Shown: piece after piece, positions 16,441-24,232 of the stretch
Position numbering within the stretch: the stretch's first letter is position 1
Layout: each line of letters begins with the position of its first letter
Source of the DNA: Mycolicibacter sinensis
Lineage (GTDB): Bacteria > Actinomycetota > Actinomycetes > Mycobacteriales > Mycobacteriaceae
DNA: 45,269 bases
Direction of reading: 5' to 3'
Assembly: GCF_001667375.1 (NCBI RefSeq)
Contig: NZ_LZIN01000025.1
Span: 1-45,269 of the forward strand
Position numbers and translations under genes: made by a program
The notes under the pieces: model-generated
Told to the model about the DNA's origin: nothing
What the model saw: the letters and a program-made list of their open reading frames with translations, nothing else
Databases searched by the model: none

Positions 16441-17460
16441 ATGAGGCTGCGCAGAAGCAACATCGGGGCCGGCGGGTTCCGCCGGATCGGACGGGGCCGC
16501 GGCTTCTCCTACACCGACGGACAACGGCCGGTCGACGACCCGGAGGTGCTCGCCCGGATCAAGGAGCTGGCCATCCCGCCGGCGTGGCGCAACGTGTGGA
16601 TCTGCCCCTACCCCAACGGACACATCCAGGCCGTCGGAACCGACGCCGCCGGACGCCGGCAGTATCTGTATCACCAGCAGTGGCAGGACGAGCGAGCCGA
16701 GGAGAAATACGACCGGGTGCTGACCCTGGCCAAGATGCTGCCGCAGTGGCGCGCCGATGTCCTGGTCGACCTGCGTGGCCGCGGGCTGAAACGCGATCGG
16801 GTGCTCGCGGTCGCCCAGCAGCTGATCGACCGGGGCTATTTCCGGGCCGGCGGCGAGGAGTACGCCCAGGAGAACGGCAGCTTCGGGCTGGCGACCCTGC
16901 TGCGTGACCACGTCCGGATCCGCAGCGGCTGCGTGAACTTTGACTATCCGGCCAAAAGCGGGGTGCGGCGGACGGTTTCGGTGGACGATCCGCTGGTGGT
17001 CCGGGCGGTGCGGTCGTTGTTGCGTGCGCCGACCGATATCCCCCGGCTGCTGGTGTACCGCACGCCCGAGGGCTGGTGCGAGGTGCGCGCCGACGATCTC
17101 AACGAACGGTTCCGGGCACTGACCGGTGAGCAGTTCAGCGTCAAGGACCTGCGGACCTGGCATGGCACCGTGCTGGCGGCCGAGAGTTTCGCCGCTGCCC
17201 GTGAGCCGACCTCGAAAACCGTTCGGCGCCGGGAGATCGCCGCGGTGATGCGTGCGGTCTCCGAGGAATTGGGCAACACGCCGGCGGTGGCCCGCAGCTC
17301 CTACGTGGATCCACGGGTAGTGGAGGCCTACGAGCGGGGGGTCACCATCCGCGCGGCGCTGGACCGGGCGAGAAAGCGCGCGAAGACGTCCGGGGCCGGG
17401 CTCGTCGCCGAGGATGCGACGGCGCGGTTGATCAGGCGCATCGATCGGGCACGGCGCTGA
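16441..17460 (+). CDS. DNA topoisomerase IB (poxvirus-type)
   Basis: This is a eukaryote/poxvirus-type topoisomerase that relaxes supercoils through a 3'-phosphotyrosine link without ATP. The 339 residues match the bacterial family. The N-terminal domain contains IPPAWRNVWICPYPNGHIQA and the GTDAAGRRQYLYH motif. The catalytic domain has Lys172 in YPAKSGV, Arg238 in KDLRTWHGT, Asn279 in GNTPAV at the usual His position, and the nucleophile Tyr288 in RSSYVDPRV. Such enzymes are known in M. smegmatis; I do not recall one in M. tuberculosis. The ATG at 16441 fits the family start. A decayed guanine deaminase begins two bases after the stop. Confidence 0.92.
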   Translation: MRLRRSNIGAGGFRRIGRGRGFSYTDGQRPVDDPEVLARIKELAIPPAWRNVWICPYPNGHIQAVGTDAAGRRQYLYHQQWQDERAEEKYDRVLTLAKMLPQWRADVLVDLRGRGLKRDRVLAVAQQLIDRGYFRAGGEEYAQENGSFGLATLLRDHVRIRSGCVNFDYPAKSGVRRTVSVDDPLVVRAVRSLLRAPTDIPRLLVYRTPEGWCEVRADDLNERFRALTGEQFSVKDLRTWHGTVLAAESFAAAREPTSKTVRRREIAAVMRAVSEELGNTPAVARSSYVDPRVVEAYERGVTIRAALDRARKRAKTSGAGLVAEDATARLIRRIDRARR

Positions 17461-17462
17461 GC

Positions 17463-18208
17463 GTGCGCATCCACCGCGGCAACATCGTCTTCACCCCGAC
17501 GCCGCGGGACTTCGTCAGCTGCTGCCCGGTTTCACCGACGCGCACGTGCACGCCTGCCAACTGCCGATCACCGGATTGCAGTCCGGCACCGAGCTGATCG
17601 ACTGGCTGGACACGCTGGCCCTGCCCCAGGAGGCCGCCCTGGCCGACACGGCCTACGCCGACTCGGTATACCGCCAGTTCGGCGAATCCCTGTTGCGCAA
17701 CGGCATCACCGGCTCGATCGTTGTGGCCCATGCTATTTATCTCAACGATCGCGAGAAGAAGGTGATCCGTGACACCGGCATGCTGGTCGCGCATTGTCCG
17801 CACTCGAATCTGAACCTGCTCAGCGGTGTGATACCCCTCGCGCAGTACCACGACCTGGGCATCCGCGTCGGTCTCGGCAGCGACGTCGGGGCCGGCCACA
17901 CACTCAACATGTTCGACAACATCGTCGGCGCGGTCCAATCCGGCGCGATGAGCTACCTGACCGGCCAGGCGTCGCGCCCGGTACCGGCAGCCGAGGCGTT
18001 CTACTGCGCCACCAAGGGCGGCGGCAGCTTCTTCGGCAAGACCGGCAGTTTCGAGCCGGGCTATGCGTTCGACGCGCTCGTCGTCGACGGCTCAAGGTGG
18101 ACGCAGCACCGGCAGATGAGCCTGCCGCAGCGTGTGGAGAAGCTCATCTACTGCGGCGATGACCGCAACATCGAACACGTCTACCTCAACGACCGGCGGT
18201 TGAGATGA
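17463..18208 (+). pseudogene. Guanine deaminase remnant with frameshift and internal deletions
   Basis: The pieces belong to the amidohydrolase family that converts guanine to xanthine. GTG at 17463 opens with VRIHRGNIVFTPTPRDFV, a normal start, but after about 18 codons the frame is lost near 17517. The true frame resumes at 17519 with LLPGFTDAHVHACQLP, which holds the metal-binding H-x-H. About 50 residues are missing between. A second gap follows GITGSIV: the sequence jumps to VAHAIYLNDREKKV, leaving out about 130 residues that normally include the HTHVAEN metal-ligand segment. The C-terminal part (GSDVGAGHT onward) is intact. About 240 of some 430 residues remain and key ligands are gone, so it should be inactive. 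An open frame of 220 codons starting at 17546 persists. Confidence 0.85.
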
Positions 18209-18310
18209 CACAGATGACGCGGTAACGCACCGGTCCCGGCGCTCACGCTGACCTATGCGACTCGGTAGCCGTCCTGGCCCACTGTCCTGCGATATCCGAG
18301 GTCAGTTCAC

Positions 18311-18324
18311 TAAAGTGCAGGTGG
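18311..18324 (+). promoter_or_regulatory. Candidate leaderless -10 element
   Basis: TAAAGT at 18311-18316 matches TAnnnT, with a GTG start seven bases on at 18324. This helps choose the start of the following exported protein. Confidence 0.45.
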
Positions 18325-19001
18325 TGGACAGACGGAAGATCGCCCGGCATTGCGGCCGCGGCCTCGCCATCGTGGCGTCGCTGGCGGTCTCCGCCGCCCT
18401 GATCTACGCCCAGAGCACCCACCCGCCGGCGCCGGAGCCCACCGAGACGGCTGACGCCGCAGCACCGCCCGCACCGCCCCCCGCCGGAAAAATTCGCATG
18501 GCCGACCCCGCCGAGGCCGCCGCACTAGCCGCGAACGTGCCGATACCGAGCGAAGGCCAGCAATTCACCTTCCCGCTGCCGGCCGGGGTAGCACCCGAGA
18601 ACGGCCTGCAGGTCAAGACCATCTGGGCGGCCCGCACCATCGGTGTGCTGTTTCAGGAGATCAAGACGATCTACGGGTACCGCCAAGATCCGTTGCGCTG
18701 GCATCCGGACGGACTGGCGATCGACGTGATGATTCCCGATTACCACAGCGAGGCCGGCATCCTGCTCGGCGACCAGATCGCGGGCTATGCGCTGGCCAAC
18801 GCCAAGCGCTGGGGCGTCAATCACGTGATCTGGCGGCAGAAGCTCTACCCCGGCGTCGGTGGCGGCAATTGGACGTCCGACTACGGCAATGAGACCGCCA
18901 ACCACTACGACCACGTCCACATCGCCACCAACGGCGGCGGCTACCCGACCGGGCACGAGACGTACTTCGTCACCTCGATGACCCCGGCACCCCCGGACTG
19001 A
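18324..19001 (+). CDS. Exported protein with LAS-peptidase-like histidine motifs (Rv0320/Rv1728c-like)
   Basis: The protein has a basic N-terminus and a signal anchor (GLAIVASLAVSAALIYA), then an Ala/Pro-rich linker and a globular C-terminal domain. That domain carries RWHPDGLAIDVMI and NHYDHVHIATNGGGYPTG. His127, Asp134 and the HxDHxH cluster (His194, His197, His199) have the spacing of zinc ligands in LAS-type (VanY/M15) peptidoglycan peptidases. M. tuberculosis Rv0320 has a very similar domain, by recall. A cell-wall role is likely but unproven. The frame reaches ATG at 18255, which would add 23 residues. I prefer GTG at 18324 because of the -10 box and because the signal sequence then starts at once. 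Confidence 0.8.
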   Translation: MDRRKIARHCGRGLAIVASLAVSAALIYAQSTHPPAPEPTETADAAAPPAPPPAGKIRMADPAEAAALAANVPIPSEGQQFTFPLPAGVAPENGLQVKTIWAARTIGVLFQEIKTIYGYRQDPLRWHPDGLAIDVMIPDYHSEAGILLGDQIAGYALANAKRWGVNHVIWRQKLYPGVGGGNWTSDYGNETANHYDHVHIATNGGGYPTGHETYFVTSMTPAPPD

Positions 19002-19115
19002 GCGGCGCGGCGCAACTCACCCAGCCACGTGGTACGTCGAACGTGTGTTCTAATAGGTGTCCAGGTCCGGCCCGCTCGTCGCGCGGGCGACGATGAGAAG
19101 GAGTTCGCCGCAACC

Positions 19116-19532
19116 ATGACCGCATCGACTTTCGCCGTAGCCGCCCCGACCGTCACCGACTACGCCCCCCGCGTGGATCTACCTGCGGAGAGCGCATCGG
19201 CCCCGGACGCTCCTGTTGCGGCTTCCGAAGCAAAAGCACCGACCAGGAAGACAGCCGGCAAGAAGGCCAAGACCTTCGAGTTGACGCTCACCGTGACGGG
19301 TACCGCCGACGGCGAGTGGCGCGCCGAGATCAAGCAGGGCAGCACCTACGTGGTCCGCAATGTGGTGGTTGCGGCGGCCGCCGTCTCCCGCGCCGCCAAG
19401 GAACTGCACGAGGAGCTGTACACGCCGATCGAGGCATTGATGGACGAGGCGCGTTCCCAGCAGGCCGCCCGGGTCGCCGCCCTCGAGGCCGAACTCGAAG
19501 CAGCGCGCAAGGCCCTTGCCGACTTGGACTGA
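19116..19532 (+). CDS. Conserved actinobacterial protein, DUF6319-like
   Basis: The product has about 138 residues from ATG at 19116 (MTASTFAVAAPTVTDYAPRV), which has AAGGAG about 12 bases upstream. The frame runs 29 codons further up but that part looks unrelated. Domains in order: a disordered Ala/Lys-rich N-terminus; a beta-rich segment, KTFELTLTVTGTADGEWRAE; a VVVAAAAVSRAAKELHEELY helix; and a strongly predicted coiled coil over the last 30 residues (heptad-like AALEAELEAARKALADLD). It resembles proteins annotated DUF6319, a name I give from memory. The function is unknown; the layout suggests a nucleic-acid or scaffold protein. Confidence 0.75.
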   Translation: MTASTFAVAAPTVTDYAPRVDLPAESASAPDAPVAASEAKAPTRKTAGKKAKTFELTLTVTGTADGEWRAEIKQGSTYVVRNVVVAAAAVSRAAKELHEELYTPIEALMDEARSQQAARVAALEAELEAARKALADLD

Positions 19533-19558
19533 GGGTTGGCTGCATCGAACGATCGGCG

Positions 19559-20566
19559 TCAGTCGACCTTTGGGCAGTAGAAGTGCGGGCTGTCGCGGTA
19601 TTCGACCGGCGGCAGGTTGCGCGCCGGGGTCTGCACCAGGGGTGCGTCCACCGGAAGGCGGCCCGAGGCACGATCCAGCGCCGACCGCTTGCGCGGATGC
19701 ATCAACGCGCGCTTGGGACCGTACTTCGAGACGAACGTGATCGCCTTGCAGAGGTAGCCGTGCACCCGCTCCTGGCGCGCCGACCAGGTGTAGCCCATGA
19801 GTTCACGCACCGGCGGGTCGTAGAGCGCCACCGTCATGAACGTCAGGAAGCGCTGCATCACCTTCAGATTCAGCGCCCACAACCAATCCGGAATCCACTC
19901 CAGCGACGGGTGTTTGGGCATGGTCGATAAGTCCATGACCTCGCGGGCAGCCCAGGTGTTCTCCAAGACGTTGCGGCACATGTGGTCCCAGTACTCCTGG
20001 AAGTCTTCCCAGGTCTTGGGCACCGGCCGCATGCTCATGCCGTACATGCGGTACCAGGTGATGTGCTCGTCGAAGAGTTGTCGCTTGTCGTCCTCGCTCA
20101 GGCCGCCGGCGAATTTCTCGGCGGCCAGCAGGGTGGATTTGAAGAACGTCGCGTGCGCCCAGTAGAAGACGTCGGGGTTCAGCGCGCTGTAGCGGCGTCC
20201 CTGGTCGTCGACGCCGTTGAGGCCGATGTGGTAGTCGCGGACCTCGGCGCCGGTCTGGGGGGCGCGGTAGCCGTCGAACACTACCCCGCCGATCGGGTAG
20301 ATCGACCGCATCAGCCGCGGGATGCGCTCCATGAAGAAGATCGAGTGATCTTTGACTGCGGCGCCCAGTTGCGGGTGCATGTTCTGCATCGAGCCCGCCC
20401 AGGTTCCCTGGAACAGGCCCGTCCATTGACCAAAATACTTCCAGGTCAGCGAGTCGGGACCGAGAGGAACCGGTGGCGCGTCGTAGCCACCGCTGCTCAC
20501 TGGACAGCCCGACGCCATCTCCGCATCGCTGGCCGCCGGGCAGCTATCCGTCATTTCGTGAGTCAC
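19559..20566 (-). CDS. MpaB-family (DUF2236) oxygenase-like protein
   Basis: This is a protein of about 335 residues of the family that includes the fungal mycophenolic-acid oxygenase MpaB and the rubber oxygenase Lcp, haem-dependent enzymes. Family features are FYWAHATFFKS, the following DEHITWYRMYG, and RELMGYTWSARQE near the C-terminus. Histidines in WAHATF and DEHITW are plausible haem or catalytic residues. The family is expanded in mycobacteria and often lies near TetR regulators and lipid genes. I chose GTG at 20564-20566 because GGGAG lies about nine bases upstream; ATG at 20554 is an alternative. The longer frame to 20611 would run through an operator palindrome and is unlikely. Confidence 0.85.
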   Translation of the reverse strand: MTHEMTDSCPAASDAEMASGCPVSSGGYDAPPVPLGPDSLTWKYFGQWTGLFQGTWAGSMQNMHPQLGAAVKDHSIFFMERIPRLMRSIYPIGGVVFDGYRAPQTGAEVRDYHIGLNGVDDQGRRYSALNPDVFYWAHATFFKSTLLAAEKFAGGLSEDDKRQLFDEHITWYRMYGMSMRPVPKTWEDFQEYWDHMCRNVLENTWAAREVMDLSTMPKHPSLEWIPDWLWALNLKVMQRFLTFMTVALYDPPVRELMGYTWSARQERVHGYLCKAITFVSKYGPKRALMHPRKRSALDRASGRLPVDAPLVQTPARNLPPVEYRDSPHFYCPKVD

Positions 20567-20601
20567 GAGCGCGCACTCCCAGTCTCTGTTGGCCCTTTTT
20601 G

Positions 20602-20617
20602 GACAACACATGTTGTC
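20602..20617. promoter_or_regulatory. Palindromic operator candidate before the MpaB-family gene
   Basis: GACAACA, CA, TGTTGTC is a 16-bp site with perfect 7-bp arms about 35 bp upstream of the GTG start. On the gene's strand CATATT lies just before it, so the site would cover the transcription start. Site size and symmetry fit a TetR-type repressor, a common partner of this family. The regulator gene is not adjacent. Confidence 0.6.
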
Positions 20618-20649
20618 AATATGGGGACCAGCTTAGGAGCACTAGGTGA

Positions 20650-20894
20650 CTCCGGTCAACGATGGGGCCGACGATGCTGCGCGTCTGGACGACGCGCGGT
20701 GCGCTGAGCGGCATGGGCGCCCTCAGTCGCCGGCGCCATTCAGGCCGCCCCGCCGTGATTACCGGCGCACGGCGACCATCCTGGCGCGGCGCGCTTATCT
20801 CCCGAAACGCAGATAGATCAGCCGGGAATGCCAGATGCCACGGCAATGTTGGGTGTCTATGTTGAACGACACCAATTGAGGGGCTGGAGGATTC
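20650..20894. other. Non-coding stretch before the nitroreductase remnant
   Basis: I see no gene. A TATGTT -10-like box near 20860 may be the old promoter of the remnant that begins at 20895. Confidence 0.4.
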
Positions 20895-21305
20895 ATGCCC
20901 GGTGACAACCCCGCAGGAGACTATTCCGCGCCAACAACGGGGCGATCGTCAAGGGAATGTTTGCCGGCATGCGTGGGCTGTTGCTCCACACCGTCGGGGC
21001 GAGATCGGGAGCGCCCCGAGTAACACCTCTCTATCGCTTTGATTTCGAGCACGGCGGTATGTCATCGGCGCGGACGGCGGAAGCCCGAAAGCGCCTGCCT
21101 GGGTACAAGACCTGAAAGCGGCGACGCAGGCCAGCGTAGAGGTCGGCTCAGACACGGGCACCGGTACGACCATCCACAAAGTGCGAGTGCATGAGTTGCC
21201 CGAGCCCGCGTCTGGGACGCGCTACGGCAAGAAATCCCCCATGTCGATCGCTTCCCGGCCAACACCGAACGAGTGATACCGATATTTGAGCTTTCCAGAG
21301 CATGA
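20895..21305 (+). pseudogene. Ddn-family (F420-dependent nitroreductase) remnant with three frameshifts
   Basis: No single frame is open, but three frames in sequence spell one recognisable protein. GGAGG precedes ATG at 20895: MPGDNPAGDYSAP. The next frame gives NNGAIVKGMFAGMRGLLL, then HTVGARSGAPRVTPLYRFD. After a shift near 21055 comes YVIGADGGSPKAPAWVQDLK and ASVEVGSDTGT. After another shift near 21215 comes WDALRQEIPHVDRFPANTER and VIPIFELSRA before a stop at 21303-21305. This is the order of the deazaflavin (F420) nitroreductase/DUF385 family: GxKSGxxRxTPL core, GGxPxxPxW loop, and the terminal P-x-F-E-L motif. Because the coding signal is otherwise complete, the decay looks recent. Confidence 0.85.
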
Positions 21306-21731
21306 TCGCCACGACGAATTTGAACGTGATGCCGATGGCTGAAGTCGGCTCTCGCCTTGTCGGCCTGACCGAGTGTCGATGTTCCCGGCGCCCCTACCGT
21401 GAGGTTAATTCCCAAGCGGGACAGTGCAATACGCGGTAGAGGAAAGCCCGCCGTACCAGAGGCAGTATGAACTATTTTGAGCTAGTCGCGTATCGCCGGA
21501 ACCGTTGGTCGGCCCAGTGGTTCGGATTTGAAACGTAGCGCCGAGATGTCGCCTGGGCATCTGGGTGGGACTCCCAAGGCTGTGCGCGTGCGGCCCGGTA
21601 GGAGTGAGCGCGTCGCCGAGCCGGCCGGGCACGGTCCAGCTGCCCGGGACAGGCTGTTAACCGCCGCTGCCAGAGCTTGAAACGACGAGCCGATCATGGC
21701 CGAAGAGCCACCGCACCGGCCCGTAAACGAT
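21306..21731. other. 425-bp stretch without a recognisable gene
   Basis: Codon structure looks decayed on both strands, and I could not assign the short frames. It follows the nitroreductase remnant and is probably part of the same eroding patch. It ends at the cold-shock gene terminator. Confidence 0.4.
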
Positions 21732-21769
21732 CTGTGGGCCGGCAAGGGGTTACCCCTGCCGGCCCACAG
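21732..21769 (-). terminator. Strong hairpin terminator of the cold-shock gene
   Basis: CTGTGGGCCGGCA (21732-21744) pairs perfectly with TGCCGGCCCACAG (21757-21769); inside it GGGGT/ACCCC pairs further. The hairpin lies 10 bases after the cold-shock stop codon. There is no long T-run. Confidence 0.8.
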
Positions 21770-21779
21770 CTTCGTAAGA

Positions 21780-21983
21780 TCAGACCGCGGTCACTCCGGT
21801 GGCCTGGGGGCCCTTGGCACCCTGCCCTACCTCGAACTGAACTCGCTGGTTCTCCTCCAGTGAGCGGTAGCCACCGCCCTGGATCTCGGAGTAGTGGACG
21901 AAGACGTCCGCACTGCCGTCATCGGGAGCGATGAAGCCGAAGCCCTTTTCGCCGTTGAACCATTTCACGGTTCCTTGCGTCAT
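21780..21983 (-). CDS. Cold-shock domain protein (CspA-like)
   Basis: This is a 67-residue single cold-shock domain that binds single-stranded RNA and DNA as an RNA chaperone. It begins [23 protein letters not shown]1 is KGFGFI and RNP2 is DVFVHYSEI, with the aromatic residues in place. It is close to M. tuberculosis CspA (67 residues) but may be a second copy, since this is not the usual cspA location as I recall it. The ATG at 21981-21983 has AGGA about five bases upstream. The frame stays open for 153 codons upstream and runs through the tRNA gene; that extension is spurious. Expression is probably shaped by the hairpin in the leader. Confidence 0.95.
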   Translation of the reverse strand: MTQGTVKWFNGEKGFGFIAPDDGSADVFVHYSEIQGGGYRSLEENQRVQFEVGQGAKGPQATGVTAV

Positions 21984-22320
21984 ATTTCCTGTACTTCTTC
22001 CGTTTATCTTCGCGAATGCAGAACACATTCGCCTGCCAGCGTAATCCATAATTAGGGATTTCGGCAATCCATCTTCGGCGGTCGCGCTGCGACGAGGGCA
22101 CCCACCGGACGAGCAGTCCGCGGTGATCGAAGGTGCCATCCGCGAGTGATGTCTCCGATTGGGACGGGAGGCCGCGTGCGACGACAGGCGGGACTTGGCC
22201 ACCGCGATCTCGAGCGCGATGGCCGGGAGGTGGTCGTGTACCGCTTGTGCGGCGATCCGGTGCGCCCCGCTGGACGGTCTAGCAGACGAGCTCAATAGCC
22301 CTCTGACCTGCAAAACTCTG
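21984..22320 (-). promoter_or_regulatory. Long leader of the cold-shock gene
   Basis: These 337 bp between tRNA-Pro and the cold-shock ATG hold no clear gene. Near the gene, GCGAATG (22012-22018) and CATTCGC (22026-22032) form a perfect 7-bp stem with a 7-base loop, about 30-50 bases before the ATG. Just upstream is an AT-rich block around 22040-22065 that could be the promoter. Farther up, the leftward frame reads [20 protein letters not shown], faintly like an acyl-CoA dehydrogenase helix, but it is too short to call. Confidence 0.5.
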
Positions 22321-22394
22321 TCGGGCTGACAGGATTTGAACCTGCGACCACTTGACCCCCAGTCAAGTGCGCTACCAAACTGCGCCACAGCCCG
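22321..22394 (-). tRNA. tRNA-Pro (anticodon GGG)
   Basis: Read leftwards the sequence folds as a full cloverleaf: acceptor CGGGCTG paired with CAGCCCG; D-arm with GGCGCAGTTTGGTAGCGC; anticodon stem CTTGA/TCAAG around the loop CTGGGGG (anticodon GGG); T-arm GCAGG-TTCAAAT-CCTGT; discriminator A. The 3' CCA is not encoded. It lies between der and eccB5, as the M. tuberculosis proline tRNA does by recall. Confidence 0.97.
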
Positions 22395-22550
22395 CCACCG
22401 CCGGACAAGCCCGGCAGCAGGTCGAAAGCCTACCGCAAGCAACCGGACGGCCCGAACCCGCGTGAGGGCATCGGCCGCGGATTAGAAACGCGTAGGCTCG
22501 CCACGCGAGCTGCTCTCTCGGCAGCGCCACAACCCCAGGAACCGCGACTG

Positions 22551-24227
22551 ATGCAGATCCCCTTTGTCGAAGCCTTGCTCGGCATGGTCGATCGCCGCCC
22601 GGACCCGATGCACATCCCCGGGACCACCCAAGACTCCGTGACCGACGACGTCGTCGACGCCGTCGACATCGGCGATACCCTGCTGCTCCTGGAGAAGATG
22701 GAGAACCGGCTGGTCCGGCACACCTTGCGCCATCCGGACGTGCTGAGCAGCGAACAGCTGCGCAGGCTGCGCTACCTGCTCAATTTCGCCCGGCTCGAGG
22801 ACTTCGAGCCCGGCGCGGCGGGCCCGGGCGGCACCCGGGGCCGCGGCGACGTCTCCGTCGGCGCGGAGCTGGCCCCGTGGCGAGCCAAGGTAGCCGACGC
22901 GCTGTACGGCCCGCTGCGCGAGGAACGCGACCCGGTGATCGCACTGACCGCAGCCCGCGATGCGCTGGGCGGCCTCGCCGCCGGCCAGGACGAGCAGCGC
23001 GGCCTGCTGATCGAGCACCACGGCAATGACTTCTCCCAGGCCGAGCTCGACGCCGAGGTGGGCCACAAGAAGCTGGTCACCGTCCTCGGCGGCGGCGGGG
23101 GCGCGGGCTTCGTCTATATCGGCGGCATGAATGCGCTGTTGGAGGCCGGACCGGTCCCCGACTACCTGATCGGCTCGTCGTTCGGTTCGATCCTGGGATC
23201 GGTGGTCAGCCGCGCGTTGCCGATTCCCATCGAGGAATACGTCGCATGGGCCAAGACGGTGTCGTTCCGCGCCATCCTGGGGCCCGAGCGGCTGCGCCGC
23301 CGCCACGGCCTGACCGGGGTGTTCTCGCTGAACTTCGATCAGTTCGCCGACGCGATGTTCCGCCGCGAGGACGGCGAGCCGATGCGGATGTCAGATCTGG
23401 CCATCCCCTTCGATGCGGTGGTGGCCGGGGTGCGCCGCCAGCCCTTCGCCGCCCTGCCGGCGCGGTATCGAAATCAGCGACTCGCCGCCCTGCAGCTGCG
23501 GTCTTTCTCCCACCTTCCGATCGGCCTCGGCCCGCAGCTGGCGACCCGCCTGTGGCAGACGGCCGCCTTCATCGACCCGCGGGTGGTGAAACCGCTCATC
23601 ATCAGTGGCGATAATCCGGACTACGACGTCAACGTCGTCGACGCCGCCTCGTTCTCGTCGGCGATCCCCGGGGTGCTGCACCATGAGACCAAGGACCCGG
23701 CCATGCAACCGCTGTTCGACGCGCTGCTGGCCGACAACGACGTCGGGGCGCTGGTGGACGGCGGTGCGGCCAGCAACGTTCCGGTCGAGCTGGCCTGGAA
23801 GCGGGTGCGCGACGGCCGGCTGGGCACCCGCAACGCCTGTTACTTGGCCTTCGACTGCTTCCATCCGCAATGGGATCCGCGCAACCTGTGGCTGGTGCCG
23901 ATCACCCAGGCCATCCAGCTGCAGATGGTGCGCAACGCCCCCTACGCCGACCATCTGGTCCGGTTCTCCCCCACGCTGTCGCCGGTGAACCTGGCGCCCT
24001 CGGCGGCCACCATCGAGCGGGCCTGCCAATGGGGGCGCAAAAGCGTCGAACGCGCGATCCCGGTGATCTCGGCACTGCTGGAGCCCATCTGGTGGGAAGG
24101 CGAGAAGCCCGCGGTGGCGCCCGCCGCGGCGGTGCACCAGAAGGCCGCGCCGATGACCACGGTCATGTCCGCGATCCGCGCACCGCGGACCCGCTTTCAG
24201 CGGTGGCGCAACCGCGACGCGATCTGA
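22551..24227 (+). CDS. Patatin-like phospholipase (Rv3091-like size)
   Basis: This is a 558-residue serine acyl hydrolase. The patatin core begins at about residue 175 with the oxyanion-hole loop VLGGGGGAGFVYIGG. The nucleophile elbow is G208-S-S-F-G212, with Ser210 the catalytic residue. The Asp of the dyad is D403 in LVDGGAASNVP. Residues 1-170 form a mostly helical N-terminal region not found in short patatins. There is no signal peptide, so it probably acts on lipids from the cytoplasm. The size resembles M. tuberculosis Rv3091 (563 residues, from memory). It converges with the TauE/SafE gene, five bases between stops. Confidence 0.9.
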   Translation: MQIPFVEALLGMVDRRPDPMHIPGTTQDSVTDDVVDAVDIGDTLLLLEKMENRLVRHTLRHPDVLSSEQLRRLRYLLNFARLEDFEPGAAGPGGTRGRGDVSVGAELAPWRAKVADALYGPLREERDPVIALTAARDALGGLAAGQDEQRGLLIEHHGNDFSQAELDAEVGHKKLVTVLGGGGGAGFVYIGGMNALLEAGPVPDYLIGSSFGSILGSVVSRALPIPIEEYVAWAKTVSFRAILGPERLRRRHGLTGVFSLNFDQFADAMFRREDGEPMRMSDLAIPFDAVVAGVRRQPFAALPARYRNQRLAALQLRSFSHLPIGLGPQLATRLWQTAAFIDPRVVKPLIISGDNPDYDVNVVDAASFSSAIPGVLHHETKDPAMQPLFDALLADNDVGALVDGGAASNVPVELAWKRVRDGRLGTRNACYLAFDCFHPQWDPRNLWLVPITQAIQLQMVRNAPYADHLVRFSPTLSPVNLAPSAATIERACQWGRKSVERAIPVISALLEPIWWEGEKPAVAPAAAVHQKAAPMTTVMSAIRAPRTRFQRWRNRDAI

Positions 24228-24232
24228 TCCGC

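Noticed and set aside
22040..22320. Possible acyl-CoA dehydrogenase fragment in the cold-shock leader
   Set aside because: Only about 20 residues look suggestive, with no flanking support in any frame.
21984..22442. Upstream extension of the cold-shock frame (153 extra codons)
   Set aside because: The extension reads through the tRNA-Pro gene, and the natural CspA start with a ribosome site is at 21983.
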